Assembly (NCBI GenBank): GCA_025360285.1
Contig: JANYCM010000124.1
Coordinates: forward strand, 1 to 10,403
DNA from: Sphingomonadales bacterium
GTDB lineage: Bacteria > Pseudomonadota > Alphaproteobacteria > Sphingomonadales > Sphingomonadaceae
Length of the DNA: 10,403 nucleotides
Direction: 5' to 3'
Both the position numbers and the translations under genes were made by a program. Under the pieces are notes generated by a model. It was not told where the DNA came from. It made no database searches and saw only the letters and a list, made by a program, of their open reading frames with translations. This document shows, piece by piece, positions 1 to 6,887 of the stretch. Every line of letters begins with the position of its first letter. The first letter of the stretch is position 1.

Positions 1-903
1 CGACCATGCGCCAATTACCTCGTCGAGTTCGCGCAGGTGGCGGGCGCGGGCGATGTGGGTGGCGTAGCGCTCGTTATCGGCCAGCTCGGGCTGCCCCATC
101 GCGGTGCACAGCCGGCCGAACACCGTGTCCTGGTTGGCGCCGATCAGATATTCGCCGTCAGCGCACGGATAGACGTTGGAGGGCGCTATGCCCGGCAGCA
201 CCGACCCCGAGCGTTCGCGGACATAGCCCGAGGCGGCATATTCGGGGATCAGGCTTTCCATGACCTGGAGCACGGCTTCATAAAGCGAGGAATCGACGAC
301 CTGGCCCTCGCCGGTCTGGTCGCGGTGGCGCAGCGCGGCGAGCGCCCCCATGCAGCCATAGGTGGCGGCGAGGCTGTCCCCGATCGATACGCCCATGCGC
401 GACGGCGGGCGGTCCGGGTCCCCGACAATGGCGCGCCAGCCGCCCATCGCTTCGCCGATGCCGCCAAAGCCGGCACGATCCGAATAGGGCCCGGTCTGGC
501 CATAGCCGGAGACGCGAACGATGATCAGGCCGGGGTTTTCGGCGTGCAGCGCGGCAGGGGACATGCCCCATTTTTCCAGCGTGCCGGGACGGAAATTTTC
601 GATAAGGATGTCGGCAGTGGCGATGAGCTTCCTGACCAACGCCTGGCCTTCGGGCACCCGCAGATCGGCGCTGACCGATTTCTTGTTGCGGGCGACGACT
701 TCCCACCACAGCGGGTAATCACCGCGGCCCCAGACGCGCATCGGGTCACCGCCGGCCTTGCCATTGGCGGCGGGCGGTTCGACCTTGATGATTTCGGCGC
801 CCATGTCGCCGAGCAATTGCCCGCAGAACGGCCCGGCGATGAGCTGGCCCATTTCGACGACGCGCAGCCCGGCGAGCGGGCCCTGGTTTGCGGTGAAGCT
901 CAT
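1..903 (-). CDS. Family III CoA-transferase (CaiB/BaiF), C-terminus beyond window
   Basis: Family III CoA-transferases move CoA from one acyl-CoA to a carboxylic acid through an aspartyl-CoA thioester. The frame is open from ATG at 903 to the window edge, giving 301 residues of a family that usually has about 400, so roughly the last 100 are missing. The N-terminus (PLAGLRVVEMGQLIAGPFCG, residues 9-28), LLGDMGAEIIKVE (30-42), RNKKSVSADLR (72-82), ADILIENFRPG (97-107) and VSGYGQTGPY (131-140) are family landmarks. Asp176 in IGDSLAA is the probable catalytic aspartate. The start overlaps the hyuB stop as ATGA, which fixes the start and implies translational coupling. It is the last visible gene of the operon. 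The expected role is activation of the acid released upstream so that the lyase can act on it. Acceptor and donor cannot be read from sequence; succinyl-CoA or acetyl-CoA as donor would be a guess. Confidence 0.93.
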   Translation of the reverse strand, partial: MSFTANQGPLAGLRVVEMGQLIAGPFCGQLLGDMGAEIIKVEPPAANGKAGGDPMRVWGRGDYPLWWEVVARNKKSVSADLRVPEGQALVRKLIATADILIENFRPGTLEKWGMSPAALHAENPGLIIVRVSGYGQTGPYSDRAGFGGIGEAMGGWRAIVGDPDRPPSRMGVSIGDSLAATYGCMGALAALRHRDQTGEGQVVDSSLYEAVLQVMESLIPEYAASGYVRERSGSVLPGIAPSNVYPCADGEYLIGANQDTVFGRLCTAMGQPELADNERYATHIARARHLRELDEVIGAWS

Positions 904-2777
904 TCGGCGGCAATCGCATGGTGCCAGACCGGCGGCTTTGGCGCCGGCAGGCCGGTTTCAGACAGGCAGGCGGCGCGCAAGGCCTCTATGTCGCCACCAA
1001 AGTTGAACAGGCCATTTGCCGGTTTCGGCTGCGCTGCCATGTCGGCCCGCAGCACGGCGGTGGCGGCGGCATCGATCCGGCCGTCGCTGTCCGCCACAAC
1101 ACCATAGGCGCGGGCGCCGGCCGCTGTGACCAGCCCCTGGCGGATTTCCTTGGCCACCAGTTCAGGTGCGCGCTGCAACGGGTCACCCCAGCCGCCGCCG
1201 CCCCAGGTGATGAAGTGCAGCACGTCATCGGCTTCGACATCAAGGCTGTCGAGTTTGTTGGCGACGATGGTCGTGGTGCCATCGGGCTTTTCCAAAATCT
1301 TGCGGGCGCGGGTGCCGGGGCTGCCGCCATTCACCCCCCAGGGGTAGGTGAACCAGCGATCGTCGTGGATGCTCACGGTCCCGGCGGCAAGGAAGCGATA
1401 TGACATATGGATGCCATTGCCGCCGCGGTTGAGCCCGGCGCCGCCGGTATCTGGCAGCGCTTCGTAACGTTCGATGCGCAGCGGAAAATATCGTTCGAGG
1501 AATTCATTGGGGACGTTGGTGAAGCCCGGCCACAGGCTGTGGCCATCGGGGCCATCGCCAAAGGGCTTGCCGGGGATGCCACCGAAACCGATCTGGAACA
1601 GTTGGAACCAGTCGCCTTTCGCATCGCGGCCCGAATACATCAGGTGCGGCGAGGACGAAAAGCCGGCGGCGCAGAGGAATTCCGGTGTGCGTTGCCCCAG
1701 CAGGCCGCCGAGAATGTCGAAGATGCGGCCCAGCGCATGGGTGCGGCCCGACAGGGCGGCGGGGTAATTGGGCTTGAGCAGGGAGCCTTGCGGGATCTTC
1801 ACCTCGATCAGATCATAGAAACCATCGTTGAACATGATCTGCGGATCGAAGACCATGATCATGTAGATGCCGAAGAACATCTTGAACATGTTCTCGTTGA
1901 GGTAGAAATTTATCGACGCATCGGACTGGGGGTCGGTGCCGGCGAAATCCAGCACTACCTTGTCGCCGACCCGCTGCATCGTGCAGGTGATCTTGTAGGG
2001 GCCGAAACCGACGCCATCGTCGCAGATATAATCGGTGAAGCTGACAGCATCGGTGCTCACCGACGTGGCGATCAACGCCTTCATGGCACGGTGGTTGCGC
2101 GCCAGCAGATCGTCCATGGCGGCGACCACCACGTCATCGCCGAAGCGCGCGCACATTTCCTCCACCCGGCGGGCGGCGACACGGCAGGCGGCGATCAGCG
2201 CGTTGAGATCAGCCGCGCACCAGTCGGGCTTGCGCGTCTGGTGCATGATGAGGCGGACAAGGTCATCATTGTAAACGCCCTTGGCGTAGATTTTCACCGG
2301 CGGGATGCGCACGCCCTCCTCGAAGATCGCGCGTGCATCGATCGGCATGGAGCCGGCGACCTTGCCGCCGATATCCGACTGGTGACCGAACATCGCCGTC
2401 CAGGCGACCAGCCGCCCGCCGCGATAAACTGGCAGCAGCACCAGCCAGTCATTCGAATGGCTGATGGCGCCTTCGCAGCTGTACGGGTCGCTGAGCAGGA
2501 TCATGTCCCCCTCCTCGATGGTGCCCTGGAAGCCGCGCAGAAAACCATCGATGAAGCTGCCGAACTGGCCGACGATCATTTTGCCCGCCGGGTTGGCGAT
2601 CAGCGGAAAGGCATCGCCCTGTTCGCGGATGCCCGGCGACATGGCGGTGCGGACGAGGGTGGCGTCCATCTCGATGCGGGCATTGCGCAGGGCGTTTTCG
2701 ATGATGTCGAGGGTGACGGGGTCGATCTTCACCGGGGCGAAGGGCGATGGGTTGGTTTCGATGATGCGAGCGGGCAT
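900..2777 (-). CDS. hyuB: Hydantoinase B/oxoprolinase family protein (HyuB, 625 aa)
   Basis: This is the partner subunit of HyuA in ATP-dependent amidohydrolases of the hydantoinase/5-oxoprolinase family, whose relatives include N-methylhydantoinase, caprolactamase and the acetone/acetophenone carboxylases. Length (625 residues) is slightly above the usual 520-600. Visible landmarks are VKIDPVTLDIIENALRN (16-32), IREQGDAFPL (50-59), SDPYSCEGAISHSNDW (96-111), FGHQSDIGGK (130-139), DFAGTDPQ (277-284), GGAGLNRGGNG (445-455) and GGGGWGDP (526-533). The putative metal-site motifs differ from the textbook GGTHxxD and HHADIGG: here they read GAISHSND and GHQSDIGG, placing the protein in a divergent subgroup of unknown substrate. 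A strong Shine-Dalgarno (GGGGAG, four bases before ATG) lies in the 10-base gap after hyuA, and the stop overlaps the CoA-transferase start. Carboxylase activity instead of hydrolysis remains possible. Family assignment is secure; substrate is unknown. Confidence 0.95.
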   Translation of the reverse strand: MPARIIETNPSPFAPVKIDPVTLDIIENALRNARIEMDATLVRTAMSPGIREQGDAFPLIANPAGKMIVGQFGSFIDGFLRGFQGTIEEGDMILLSDPYSCEGAISHSNDWLVLLPVYRGGRLVAWTAMFGHQSDIGGKVAGSMPIDARAIFEEGVRIPPVKIYAKGVYNDDLVRLIMHQTRKPDWCAADLNALIAACRVAARRVEEMCARFGDDVVVAAMDDLLARNHRAMKALIATSVSTDAVSFTDYICDDGVGFGPYKITCTMQRVGDKVVLDFAGTDPQSDASINFYLNENMFKMFFGIYMIMVFDPQIMFNDGFYDLIEVKIPQGSLLKPNYPAALSGRTHALGRIFDILGGLLGQRTPEFLCAAGFSSSPHLMYSGRDAKGDWFQLFQIGFGGIPGKPFGDGPDGHSLWPGFTNVPNEFLERYFPLRIERYEALPDTGGAGLNRGGNGIHMSYRFLAAGTVSIHDDRWFTYPWGVNGGSPGTRARKILEKPDGTTTIVANKLDSLDVEADDVLHFITWGGGGWGDPLQRAPELVAKEIRQGLVTAAGARAYGVVADSDGRIDAAATAVLRADMAAQPKPANGLFNFGGDIEALRAACLSETGLPAPKPPVWHHAIAAE

Positions 2778-2787
2778 GGTGCTCCCC

Positions 2788-4824
2788 TCAGGCCGGGTTG
2801 ATCAGAAGATTGCCGAAATCATCGACAAGTGCGGTGTGGCCGATATGAACAAGCGTCGTTGAATCCATCTCGGTGACGATCGCCGGGCCGGGGACGATAT
2901 CGCCGGCGCGCAGCTTGCTGCGGTCATAGATCACCGCCGGCCGCGCCGCGCCGTCCATCCAGACTTCATGGTCGCGCAGCTTGGCCGCAATAGGGTTACC
3001 ATCACCCTTGGCGATGCGTTCGGCCAAGACATTGGCGGCCTTGCCCAGCGCCACGACGCGGATGTTGACCAGTTCCTGCGGGACCATCAGGTTGAAGGTG
3101 AACAGGCGCTTATGTTCGGCATCGAAGCGCGCCATCAGATCGGCAATGCCGGCTTCGGGCGCGATCGACAGTGGCACCTCGAACGCCTGGCCGGCATAGC
3201 GCACATCGATTTCGAATTGCAGCGTCTGGTCGGCGGCAGGAACGCCTTCGGCTTCCAGTTCCGCCGTCACCTGGGCGGCGAGGTCGGCAATCACACCGGC
3301 AACTTCGGCGTCATCCGTCTGTGTTACCAGCTTGTTGAAACTGCGCTGCGCATCGACGCGAAGCCGTGTCGTCGCATCGCCATAGGCGCACAGCACACCG
3401 GGCGAAGGCGGGATGATCACCGGCCATGACCCCATCAGCGTGCCCATGGCATTGCCATGCAGCGGCCCGGCGCCGCCAAAGGCCATCAGGGCGAAATCAC
3501 GCGGATCATAGCCCTGGCTGATCGATACCAGCCGCAGCGCGCCATACATCGTCTCGTTGACGATGGCGATGATGCCGGCGGCGGCCTCCATCAGCGAAAG
3601 CCCGAGAGCATCAGCGACGGTCTGCACCGCCGCTCGCGCCGCCTCGCGATCGAGCTTGAAAGCGCCGCCGAGCAGGTTTTCCGGCAGATAGCCGAGCACG
3701 ACATTGGCATCGGTCACCGTCGGCACCACGCCGCCGCGGCCATAGGCGGCGGGGCCGGGCACCGCGCCGGCCGATTGCGGGCCGACACGCAGCGCCCTGG
3801 TCAATTCCGGCACGCTGGCAATCGAGCCGCCGCCGGCGCCCACCGTCTTCACATCGAGCGAGGAGGCCCGCACCGTCAGATGGCCGACGCTGGTTTCGCG
3901 GCGGAGGCGCGCCTGATAATTTTCGATGAGCGCGACATCGGTGGAGGTGCCGCCCATGTCGAGCGTCAACACATTGGGATGGCCACTGTTCTTGGCGATC
4001 CACACCGCTCCCGCCACGCCGCCGGCCGGGCCGGACATCAACAGGTTCACGGGCGCATTGCGGGATTTTTCGGCGGACATCAGCCCGCCGTCGGAACGCA
4101 GCAGGCTGAGCTTGGCATTCGTGCCCCAATTGGTCAGCTCGCGTTCCAGATTGCCGACATAGCGCGACACGGTGGGGCGGACGGCACTGTTGGCGACGGT
4201 GGTCAGAGTCCGCTCATATTCCTGCATTTCGGGCAGGATATCGACGCTGAGGCTTACGGGCACGCCGGGCAGTTCTTCGGCGCAGATCTCGGCGACGCGG
4301 CGTTCATGCGCGCCGTTCATATAGGAATTGATCAGGCAGACGGTGATGGCTTCGACCTTTTCCTCTGCCAGCCGCTTGAGGTTCAACCGCAACTGCGCCT
4401 CATCGAGCGCGCGGACGATCGCGCCATCGGCGCCAATGCGCTCAGGCGCCTCGATAGTCGCTTCAAGCGGCGCCATCGGCTCGGGTTTGGGCCAGACGAT
4501 CCAGGCGGCAAGGCCACCGGGCACCAGGCTGCGGGCGATCTGCAAGACGTGGCGATAGCCTTCGGTAACGATCAGGCCAACTTTGGCGATCTTGTGCTCC
4601 AGCACAGCATTGGTGGCGACGGTGGTGCCGTGCAGGAACAGCGCCAGTTCATGCGGCTCGATACCCGCCTTGCCGCACAATTGCCGGGCGCCGGCGATGA
4701 CGGCTTCAGACGGATCATGCGGCGTCGATGGCACCTTGTCCCGAAAAGTGCGGCCCGATGCTTCATCGATGACCAGCAGGTCGGTGAAGGTGCCCCCGAC
4801 ATCGACGCCCAGACGATAGCTCAA
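2788..4824 (-). CDS. hyuA: Hydantoinase A/oxoprolinase family ATPase (HyuA, 678 aa, TTG start)
   Basis: This is the ATP-using subunit of a HyuAB-type enzyme. In this family ATP phosphorylates the carbonyl of a cyclic amide, which is then opened. The ASKHA-like signature GVDVGGTFTD sits at residues 6-15, followed by HGTTVATN (65-72), SDGGLMS (244-250), MSGPAGG (263-269), DMGGTSTD (289-296), GAGGGS (329-334) and AFGGAGPLH (448-456); this is the complete landmark order of the family at its normal length. The frame could be opened upstream at ATG 4905, but that adds 27 residues that are only the shadow of the lyase gene. I chose TTG at 4824 because the family starts just before GVDVGG, because TTGA overlaps the lyase stop, and because a GGGG stretch lies about 9 bases upstream. 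It is co-transcribed with hyuB. Alternatives in the same family are oxoprolinase-like lactamase or ketone carboxylase activity. Confidence 0.95.
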   Translation of the reverse strand: MSYRLGVDVGGTFTDLLVIDEASGRTFRDKVPSTPHDPSEAVIAGARQLCGKAGIEPHELALFLHGTTVATNAVLEHKIAKVGLIVTEGYRHVLQIARSLVPGGLAAWIVWPKPEPMAPLEATIEAPERIGADGAIVRALDEAQLRLNLKRLAEEKVEAITVCLINSYMNGAHERRVAEICAEELPGVPVSLSVDILPEMQEYERTLTTVANSAVRPTVSRYVGNLERELTNWGTNAKLSLLRSDGGLMSAEKSRNAPVNLLMSGPAGGVAGAVWIAKNSGHPNVLTLDMGGTSTDVALIENYQARLRRETSVGHLTVRASSLDVKTVGAGGGSIASVPELTRALRVGPQSAGAVPGPAAYGRGGVVPTVTDANVVLGYLPENLLGGAFKLDREAARAAVQTVADALGLSLMEAAAGIIAIVNETMYGALRLVSISQGYDPRDFALMAFGGAGPLHGNAMGTLMGSWPVIIPPSPGVLCAYGDATTRLRVDAQRSFNKLVTQTDDAEVAGVIADLAAQVTAELEAEGVPAADQTLQFEIDVRYAGQAFEVPLSIAPEAGIADLMARFDAEHKRLFTFNLMVPQELVNIRVVALGKAANVLAERIAKGDGNPIAAKLRDHEVWMDGAARPAVIYDRSKLRAGDIVPGPAIVTEMDSTTLVHIGHTALVDDFGNLLINPA

Positions 4825-5762
4825 ACCCGCATCCCCTTGATGATGAAATCGCCGGCCTTGCCGACGCGGCTGGGCAGCGCCCGGCCCATGATTGTGGCGA
4901 ACCAATGGTTGGCGGCGACCGCGGCATCGATGTCGATGCCAGTGTCCACGCCCGACCGGCCGAACAGATAGACCAGTTCCTCGGTGCCGACATTGCCGGC
5001 CGCCCCCGGCGCAAAGGGGCAGCCGCCCAGCCCGCCGAGCGCCGAATCGAAAATGCGGCAGCCGGCCTGATAGCCCGCCCAGGCATTCGCCGGCGCCAAT
5101 CCACGGGTATCATGCAGGTGCAGCCGCAGCGGAATTTCACCAATTTTTTCAATGACTGCACCGACAAGGTCACCGACCTGGTTGGGCACGCCGACACCGA
5201 TCGTATCGGCCAGCGCAATTTCCTGCGCCCCGGCATCGGCCATGCGGGCGGCGAGGTCGATCACACGGCTGGCAGGCACATGCCCCTCATAGGGGCAGCC
5301 GAACGCCGCCGAAATCGTCACCTGGGCGAACAGCCCGGCGGCCTTGGCCTTGGCCAGCATCGCGGTGTTGGCGATTATGCCCTCGGCGACGGTCTGGCCC
5401 TGGTTGATGATGCCGAAACCATCGGTGGCGACGAGGACGCAGCCGGCTTCATCCAGGCCCCGGGCACCTGAATTTCCGGGACCCTCGCGGCTGGCGATGG
5501 CGCGGTCGATGCCGCGTTCGTTTAGGCAGAGGCCGATGTAGCGGATGCCGGGGGCATCGGGGAGGCCAGCCACCACGGCTTCGGCATCGGCCATCTGCGG
5601 CACCCGGCGCGGGTTAACAAAGCTTGCAACTTCAATGCGTTGCGCGCCCATTTCGACAAGCCGCGTGATCAGCGCCAGCTTGTCGGGGGTTTCGACAAAG
5701 CCCTTTTCGTTCTGCAAGCCGTCGCGCGGCGAGACTTCAACGATCTGGATGGCGGGGATCAT
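4821..5762 (-). CDS. Hydroxymethylglutaryl-CoA lyase family protein (DRE-TIM aldolase, 313 aa)
   Basis: Members of this family cleave 3-hydroxy-3-methylglutaryl-CoA or a similar branched hydroxyacyl-CoA by a metal-dependent retro-aldol reaction, releasing acetyl-CoA or a ketoacid. The residues I recall as essential in human HMG-CoA lyase are all present: Glu9, Arg13 and Asp14 in VEVSPRDGLQNE, the metal ligands His215 and His217 in HLHDTRG, the catalytic Cys248 in GLGGCPFAPGA, and Asn257. Compared with the human enzyme there are extra residues around 91-102 (REGPGNSGARG), and the NQGQT segment at 120-124 suggests a bacterial subfamily. The true substrate may therefore not be HMG-CoA. I chose ATG 5762; ATG 5807 would add 15 residues (MPPLYRPVAELYTKL) not expected in the family. 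No Shine-Dalgarno precedes 5762, and the operator palindrome begins 5 bases upstream. It is the first gene of the hyu operon. Confidence 0.92.
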   Translation of the reverse strand: MIPAIQIVEVSPRDGLQNEKGFVETPDKLALITRLVEMGAQRIEVASFVNPRRVPQMADAEAVVAGLPDAPGIRYIGLCLNERGIDRAIASREGPGNSGARGLDEAGCVLVATDGFGIINQGQTVAEGIIANTAMLAKAKAAGLFAQVTISAAFGCPYEGHVPASRVIDLAARMADAGAQEIALADTIGVGVPNQVGDLVGAVIEKIGEIPLRLHLHDTRGLAPANAWAGYQAGCRIFDSALGGLGGCPFAPGAAGNVGTEELVYLFGRSGVDTGIDIDAAVAANHWFATIMGRALPSRVGKAGDFIIKGMRV

Positions 5763-5767
5763 GAGTT

Positions 5768-5777
5768 TTGTATACAA
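5768..5777. promoter_or_regulatory. GntR-type operator palindrome TTGTATACAA, site 1
   Basis: A perfect 10-bp palindrome lies in the 73-bp gap between the divergent lyase and amidohydrolase genes. The same 10 bases recur at 7629-7638 beside the GntR gene. Its form (TTGT..ACAA) fits FadR/VanR-type GntR operators. It overlaps a TATACA hexamer on the minus strand (5774-5769) whose spacing would put transcription start near the lyase ATG. A bound repressor could therefore block the operon, and possibly the amidohydrolase too. A related hexamer TGTATA recurs at 5792-5797 inside CCTGTATAGG, an imperfect palindrome centred 22 bp away. I see no convincing -35 box for either direction. Confidence 0.7.
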
Positions 5778-5835
5778 TTCTGCCACCGGCCTGTATAGGG
5801 GCGGCATCCGGTTTTGATCGCAGGGTGGAGGTTCG

Positions 5836-6477
5836 ATGACGCGGCAGGTGGCGGATCTGGACGGGGATTACCAGGCGGCGGGCTTTGGCGGCGCGCTGCA
5901 GCCCGGCACGCGGCCGGCGCTGCTGCTCATCGATTTCGCCCGCGCCTATTTCGACCGCGCCTCGCCGCTTTATGCCGGCGTCGAACCCGCTCGCGCCAGC
6001 GCCGCCCGGCTGCACGTTGCCGCCCGCGCCGCCGGCATCCCCATCATCTTTACCCGCGTCGAATATTCCCCCGATGGCCATGAAGGCGGGGTGTTCTACA
6101 AGAAGATCGCCGCGCTCAAGGCCTTTGAAACCGGCAATCCGATGGGCGATTTCACCCCCGAACTCGCCCCCCTGCCCGGCGACGCCATCGTCACCAAACA
6201 CTTCCCCAGCGCCTTTTTCGGCACTGGCCTCGCTGACACGCTGCACGCCGCTGGCATCGACACCATCCTCATCACTGGGCTCTCAACATCGGGCTGCGTC
6301 CGCGCCTCGGCCGTCGATGCGCTGTGCCATGGCTTTGTGCCGCTGGTGGTGGTGGATGCGGTGGGCGACCGCGAGGCCCGGGTGCAGGAGGCCAATCTGT
6401 TCGATCTGGCGGCCAAAACCGCGGAACTGGTCAGCGAGGCGCAGGCGCTGGCCTATGTGGCGAGGTTTGCCAAATAG
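5836..6477 (+). CDS. Isochorismatase-family cysteine amidohydrolase, N-carbamoylsarcosine amidase-like (213 aa)
   Basis: This belongs to the isochorismatase-like cysteine hydrolase fold, which includes N-carbamoylsarcosine amidase, maleamate amidohydrolase and nicotinamidase. The Asp-Lys-Cys triad is visible: Asp33 in LLIDFARAYF, Lys121 in VTKHFPSAFFGT, and Cys154 in GLSTSGCVRA. The Lys-to-Cys spacing of 33 equals that of Arthrobacter carbamoylsarcosine amidase as I remember it (Lys144, Cys177). SAFFGT, STSGCVR and EANLFDLAAK are typical of that branch, not of true isochorismatases. Expected action is hydrolysis of an N-carbamoyl or terminal amide group, releasing ammonia (and CO2 from a carbamoyl). 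Such an enzyme follows ATP-dependent N-methylhydantoinase in creatinine breakdown, so its place beside hyuAB makes sense. The start has GGAG five bases upstream. It is transcribed divergently from the lyase across a shared operator. There is no signal peptide, so it is cytoplasmic. Maleamate-type activity is the main alternative. Confidence 0.92.
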   Translation: MTRQVADLDGDYQAAGFGGALQPGTRPALLLIDFARAYFDRASPLYAGVEPARASAARLHVAARAAGIPIIFTRVEYSPDGHEGGVFYKKIAALKAFETGNPMGDFTPELAPLPGDAIVTKHFPSAFFGTGLADTLHAAGIDTILITGLSTSGCVRASAVDALCHGFVPLVVVDAVGDREARVQEANLFDLAAKTAELVSEAQALAYVARFAK

Positions 6478-6489
6478 GGCCTCCGACGG

Positions 6490-6518
6490 GCAGGGGTCTT
6501 GACCCCTGCACCCCTTTT
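6490..6518 (+). terminator. Intrinsic terminator-like hairpin after the amidohydrolase
   Basis: GCAGGGGTC (6490-6498) and GACCCCTGC (6501-6509) are perfect 9-bp inverted repeats separated by only TT, so the folded stem would be about 8 bp with a CTTG loop. CACCCC and four Ts (6515-6518) follow. It starts 12 bases after the stop codon. The T-run is short and displaced by five bases, so termination may be inefficient. It could also be a dispersed palindrome. Confidence 0.55.
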
Positions 6519-6547
6519 GATAGCCGCTATATTCTCTTGTCAAACGG

Positions 6548-6736
6548 TCACGCCACCGCTTCCAACCCCTTGCGCTTGACAATCGACAACAGGCGCAATG
6601 CCGGCCCGCCGGCGCGCTTTATCCCGCGTTCCCAGTCTGATACGAGATTGCGAGAGACGTTCAGGTAAGCCGCGAATACCGGCTGGGAGACTTGCTCGCG
6701 CTCACGAATGGCGCGGATTTCGTCACAGCCGAGCAT
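6548..6736 (-). pseudogene. 5'-truncated XRE/HigA-like antitoxin remnant (62 aa)
   Basis: The product from ATG 6736 is an almost pure helix-turn-helix: DEIRAIREREQVSQPVFAAY followed by LNVSRNLVSDWERG and ending in LLSIVKRKGLEAVA. This matches the C-terminal two thirds of HigA-type XRE antitoxins, which usually have about 95-105 residues with a further N-terminal segment. Upstream of residue 1 the frame runs into the G/C-rich palindromic repeat (reading PPTPTLPAP), and no Shine-Dalgarno precedes the ATG. No HigB-like toxin is visible on either side. I infer that the original 5' end was lost where the repeat arrived or recombined. The DNA-binding core is intact, so a functional short protein cannot be excluded. 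Family identity is firm; pseudogene status is inference. Confidence 0.62.
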
Positions 6737-6742
6737 GGGCGC

Positions 6743-6816
6743 GGGGAGGGTTGGGGTGGGGGGTTTGCCACTGAGGGCCGGCCCTGACCTACCAGACCCC
6801 CACCCCGACCCTCCCC
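6743..6816. repeat. G-rich inverted repeat, G-quadruplex-capable on both strands
   Basis: The arm at 6743-6762 (GGGGAGGGTTGGGGTGGGGG) and the complement of 6797-6816 agree at 19 of 20 positions; they are separated by about 34 bases. A perfect 12-bp palindrome, AGGGCCGGCCCT (6774-6785), sits inside the loop. The left arm has four runs of at least three Gs with loops of 1-2 bases on the plus strand, and the right arm has the same on the minus strand. No gene is supported in 6737-6887. The structure resembles the short palindromic elements scattered through alphaproteobacterial genomes, but copy number cannot be judged from one window. Confidence 0.7.
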
Positions 6817-6821
6817 ACTCT

Positions 6822-6841
6822 ACGGCGCCAAGGGGCGCCGT
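6822..6841 (-). terminator. GC-rich hairpin downstream of the GntR gene
   Basis: ACGGCGCC (6822-6829) and GGCGCCGT (6834-6841) form a perfect 8-bp stem with an AAGG loop. Flanking CCTCCCC (6810-6816) and GGGGGGAGG (6842-6850) could extend pairing over a small bulge. It lies about 47 bases beyond the GntR stop and could end that transcript. There is no T-run on the minus-strand side, so it may instead be the second half of the adjacent palindromic element. Confidence 0.4.
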
Positions 6842-6887
6842 GGGGGGAGGGAGAAGGAAGCAGGCCCCTGCCACCGGCGGCCCTCCC

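Noticed and set aside
37..1107. 356-codon plus-strand frame opposite the CoA-transferase
   Set aside because: The minus strand carries the complete N-terminal two thirds of a CaiB/BaiF protein, and the plus frame crosses the hyuB/CoA-transferase junction without any motif.
1407..2801. 464-codon plus-strand frame opposite hyuB
   Set aside because: Antisense shadow with no domain; hyuB motifs on the other strand explain the region.
4825..4905. 27-residue N-terminal extension of HyuA from ATG 4905
   Set aside because: It lies wholly inside the lyase coding region and encodes an Arg/His/Gly-rich stretch absent from the family.
3457..4971. 504-codon plus-strand frame opposite hyuA
   Set aside because: It is antisense to a gene with full family motifs. 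Its product is rich in Gly, Arg, His and Asp with no recognisable domain, as expected from a GC-rich shadow frame.
6517..6543. Minus-strand TTGACA (6543-6538) with TATCAA as a promoter
   Set aside because: Spacing is only 15 and it would fire antisense into the end of the amidohydrolase gene through its terminator. There is no gene for it to serve.
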